NCBI GenBank assembly: GCA_016744135.1
Contig: JADGEX010000001.1
Location: forward strand, 62,001 to 126,000
From: Pseudodesulfovibrio sp.
Lineage (GTDB): Bacteria; Desulfobacterota; Desulfovibrionia; Desulfovibrionales; Desulfovibrionaceae
Reading direction: 5' to 3'
DNA: 64,000 nt
Below, piece by piece: positions 62,333 through 64,000 of the stretch (position 1 is its first letter; every line of letters begins with the position of its first letter). The position numbers and the translations under genes are program-made. A model generated the notes under the pieces. The model had not been told where the DNA came from, made no database searches, and was given only the letters and a program-made list of their open reading frames with translations.

Positions 62333-62650
62333 ATGAAGAAGACTGAATTATTCAATGAGCATGGTTTCAAGGACTTGACGTTTTCCAACTTCTTGGTGCA
62401 CGAATCAGAGTTCATGAAGGTGATCAATTTCAACTTTCGGGCCGGGCAGCAACTTCCTGTGCATTCCCATGAACTGGAAGGAGAATTGACCCTGACCATT
62501 CTTGAAGGTGAAGGTGAATTCCTGGCTGCGGATGGTGCGACCATGCCAGCTCGTACCGGTGATATATTGGTGTCGGAAATTGCAGAACCTCACGGCGTGA
62601 GGGCCACGACTGATATGCGTGTCCTCGTAACCATAGCTCCCCCTATTTAA
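62333..62650 (+). CDS. Cupin-domain protein
   Basis: This 105-residue protein is a single cupin_2 barrel: VINFNFRAGQQLPVHSHELE with metal-binding His and Glu positions, LTILEGEGEFLAADGATMPA, and AEPHGVRATTD carrying the second-motif His. Small cupins often bind a metal or ligand in signalling or redox roles. It lies between the ferredoxin and the sulfite reductase, with one base before the latter's ATG, so it is translated as part of the operon. The actual ligand is unknown. Confidence 0.88.
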   Translation: MKKTELFNEHGFKDLTFSNFLVHESEFMKVINFNFRAGQQLPVHSHELEGELTLTILEGEGEFLAADGATMPARTGDILVSEIAEPHGVRATTDMRVLVTIAPPI

Positions 62651-62651
62651 G

Positions 62652-63317
62652 ATGGAAATTAAAGAATATATAAAAGAACTCCCAATGCGAGCCGTCAAGC
62701 CCCGAGGTGACGGCTCGTTTACTGTGGTGCCTCAGATGAGCCAGGGGCAGGTAGCAGCCAGGCAACTCGCCGCCATTCAGAGCGTTGTGGAAGAATACGG
62801 TTTGCCCGGAATTCGTGTCACGGCAGGGCAGCGTGTCATGATCGATGGTGTATCCGCTGATATTCTTCGGGAAGTGGTGGAAAAAGTAGGGCCTGTCGGA
62901 GATGTTTTTAGACATAAGGTCCAATCCTGCTTGGGAACGACCGGCTGTAGGCTTGCCATGCAGGATTCCATGGGATTGGCAGCAAGGATGGAGGAATTTT
63001 TGAAGGATTACTCTTTGCCTACCAAACTCAAGTCCAGTGTTTCCGGCTGTTCAATGTGCTGCGCGGAGTCCTTGATTCGCGATATCGGATTGATCGGGCG
63101 CAAGACTGGCTGGACTGTTTCTTTTGGTGGAAATGGAGGGAAACGTGTTCGTCAAGGAGATGTCCTTGCGCAGGATGTCACCGAAATTGAAGCCTTTGAA
63201 ATAATCGGAAAGGCGCTTGATTTTTATGCGGAAAACGCCAAGGTTAAAGAACGCACTGCGCGATTTGCAGAGCGTGTTGGTGTGGACGCTATCAAGAAAG
63301 CAATCTTTGGCGAATAA
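62652..63317 (+). CDS. Small assimilatory-type sulfite reductase (siroheme)
   Basis: This 221-residue protein matches the low-molecular-weight sulfite reductases found in sulfate reducers. It has a nitrite/sulfite reductase ferredoxin-like N-terminal half (VKPRGDGSFTVVPQMSQGQV, GLPGIRVTAGQRVMIDG) and the siroheme/[4Fe-4S] motif C-x5-C-n-C-x3-C as CLGTTGC (Cys93, Cys99) and CSMCC (Cys133, Cys137). The C-terminal half is complete (LIRDIGLIGRKTGWTVSFG). These enzymes reduce sulfite (or nitrite) to sulfide (or ammonia), probably with electrons from the operon's ferredoxins. The physiological substrate is not proven. Confidence 0.88.
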   Translation: MEIKEYIKELPMRAVKPRGDGSFTVVPQMSQGQVAARQLAAIQSVVEEYGLPGIRVTAGQRVMIDGVSADILREVVEKVGPVGDVFRHKVQSCLGTTGCRLAMQDSMGLAARMEEFLKDYSLPTKLKSSVSGCSMCCAESLIRDIGLIGRKTGWTVSFGGNGGKRVRQGDVLAQDVTEIEAFEIIGKALDFYAENAKVKERTARFAERVGVDAIKKAIFGE

Positions 63318-63344
63318 CTATTCTTATATTTGGAGTTTGTAATC

Positions 63345-63782
63345 ATGGCTCAGAAAGAGACACCCAAGGGCGCGATACTTCAGCGTGACAAGAAAACTTA
63401 TGCCATCGTTCCCAGAACGCCTGTAGGGTTGGTCACGCCGGATGTCCTTGAAGCCCTCGCCCGGGTCGGTCGGAAATTTGAAATTCCGATTATGAAAATT
63501 ACATCGGGTCAGCGGATTGCTCTTGTCGGTCTCGAAGAAGAGCAAGTGGATGCCGTTTGGGAAGACCTCAAGATGGACATCGGTCCAGCAGTGGGGTTGT
63601 GCGTGCATTATGTGCAGGCGTGCCCCGGCACTGAAGTTTGCAAGCTCGGTATTCGTGATTCATTGGGACTTGGCTTGGAACTCGAAGAGATGTTTGTGGG
63701 TAAGGAATTGCCTGCAAAACTTAAAGTTGGCGTGTCCGGCTGTCCCATGTGTTGCTGCTTTACACCGCACTTTACTATGTAA
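63345..63782 (+). pseudogene. Second small sulfite reductase, truncated at the siroheme motif
   Basis: This is a paralogue of the upstream reductase with cysteines at identical positions (CPGTEVC: Cys93 and Cys99; GCPMCC: Cys133 and Cys137). Similarity is clear over residues 1-137 and ends immediately after Cys137 (about 63755). Eight unrelated residues and a stop follow, giving 145 residues against about 220. The lost part includes the RDIG region seen in the upstream copy. The start is ATG 63345 with a GGAG site. The break is the likely left boundary of an inserted element, because an integrase begins 120 bases downstream. A functional product is unlikely but not excluded. Confidence 0.8.
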
Positions 63783-63888
63783 ACTTAGACGACTTTTATC
63801 TTTTTTTAATAGAAGGATAGGGATTGACACCCTATCTTTTTTTTTGAGTTGTGATTTCATGTAAACTGTAATAAAATATTTTGTAAAC
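63777..63888 (+). repeat. Three TGTAAAC direct repeats by the integrase
   Basis: TGTAAAC occurs at 63778-63784, 63860-63866 and 63882-63888; the first two are within a shared ATGTAAACT. A TTTAC/GTAAA inverted repeat lies at 63771-63783. They are in the AT-rich gap between the truncated gene and the integrase, a usual place for integrase arm-binding sites. Confidence 0.4.
63816..63846 (+). terminator. Intrinsic terminator between the truncated reductase and the integrase
   Basis: GATAGGG pairs with CCCTATC around a seven-base loop, followed by about ten T. It would stop the redox-operon transcript before the integrase gene. Confidence 0.85.
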
Positions 63889-63901
63889 AAATGGTGTGAT
63901 C

Positions 63902-64000
63902 ATGTCGTATACTGTTGTCGAAAATATTGGTTTAGACGGAGAGCGTCTTCCTGTTCTTCTGGCTCCAGATGGGGGGGTTCCATTTTTGCCCGCGTACTAT
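63902..64000 (+). CDS. Probable site-specific integrase (tyrosine recombinase), 5' part only
   Basis: A frame opens at ATG 63902 and runs to the window edge (33 codons). The N-terminus MSYTVVENIGLDGERLPVLL, continuing APDGGVPFLPAYY, is of the kind I associate with the N-terminal arm-binding region of tyrosine recombinases of genomic islands (for example a start of the form V-[ED]-x-I-x-[LT]-DGE-R-[LYF]-P-[VL]-L). The catalytic residues lie beyond the window. There is no strong ribosome binding site. Assignment is from this short similarity and context only, namely a truncated gene, a terminator and repeats. Confidence 0.45.
   Translation, partial: MSYTVVENIGLDGERLPVLLAPDGGVPFLPAYY

Noticed and set aside
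63783..63901. Frameshift as the cause of the truncated sulfite reductase
   Set aside because: No frame downstream of the break restores the expected ES..RDIG sequence, so the sequence itself changes there rather than the frame.

Overview
The window looks like a chromosomal segment of a sulfate-reducing deltaproteobacterium of the Desulfovibrionaceae. A Pseudodesulfovibrio- or Maridesulfovibrio-like genome of moderate GC is my best guess. The reasons are the gene set and its order: small single-subunit siroheme sulfite reductases, many ferredoxin-type proteins, a ferredoxin:thioredoxin-reductase-like protein, the pdxJ-acpS-nnr-CBS-tsaE-lysC-cimA run, a two-subunit glycyl-tRNA synthetase, and several conserved hypothetical genes of the type common in that family. 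Almost all of the window is core chromosome, densely coded, with intrinsic terminators between convergent genes. I saw no tRNA, rRNA, CRISPR array or complete insertion sequence.

Layout. 1-5226: end of a SixA-like phosphatase, two exported proteins of unknown function, pgsA, tatA, two unknown conserved genes and a HAD hydrolase. 5315-10039: YggT, DivIVA, YggU, a DUF465 protein and the branched-chain amino acid genes ilvB, ilvN and ilvC. 10298-19557: a UPF0316 membrane protein, then a long minus-strand run (chalcone-isomerase-like, alpha/beta hydrolase, trmO, thiL, UvrD-like helicase, alkaline-phosphatase-superfamily enzyme, DUF2156 protein, MATE exporter). 19771-25789: a lone receiver domain, cbiQO, an HD-domain protein, oppDF-type ATPases and trmFO. 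26040-30551: an O-acetylhomoserine sulfhydrylase, then an AT-richer pair encoding a trypsin-like protease lipoprotein and a TraT-like lipoprotein. 30615-34036: a minus-strand operon of two polar amino acid permeases, a binding protein, a 31-residue small protein, a glutaredoxin and an FTR-like protein. 34159-39268: tmk, a YhaM-like HD nuclease, surE, gap and an EAL-HDOD protein. 39337-45813: cimA, lysC, tsaE, CBS, nnr, acpS and pdxJ. 45994-59327: ugd, cheW, mfd, two peptidyl-prolyl isomerases, a RodZ-like protein, recO, glyQ, glyS and rpsT. 59409-63782: a Crp/Fnr regulator divergent from a redox operon (NapH-like membrane ferredoxin, soluble ferredoxin, cupin, two siroheme sulfite reductases). 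63902-end: the start of a probable integrase.

The most notable feature is at the right edge. Two paralogous small sulfite reductases lie in tandem with siroheme-cluster cysteines at identical residue numbers (93, 99, 133, 137). The second loses all similarity immediately after the fourth cysteine and stops eight residues later. A terminator, three TGTAAAC repeats and the 5' end of a probable tyrosine recombinase follow. This is what the left end of an integrative element would look like if its attachment site lay inside the conserved siroheme-motif codons. Other points worth attention are a YggU gene with no conventional start codon that lies in frame behind the divIVA stop, a previously uncounted 31-residue exported or membrane peptide inside the ABC-transporter operon, the protease/TraT-like lipoprotein pair, and an HcpR/FNR-like half-site in front of the redox operon.
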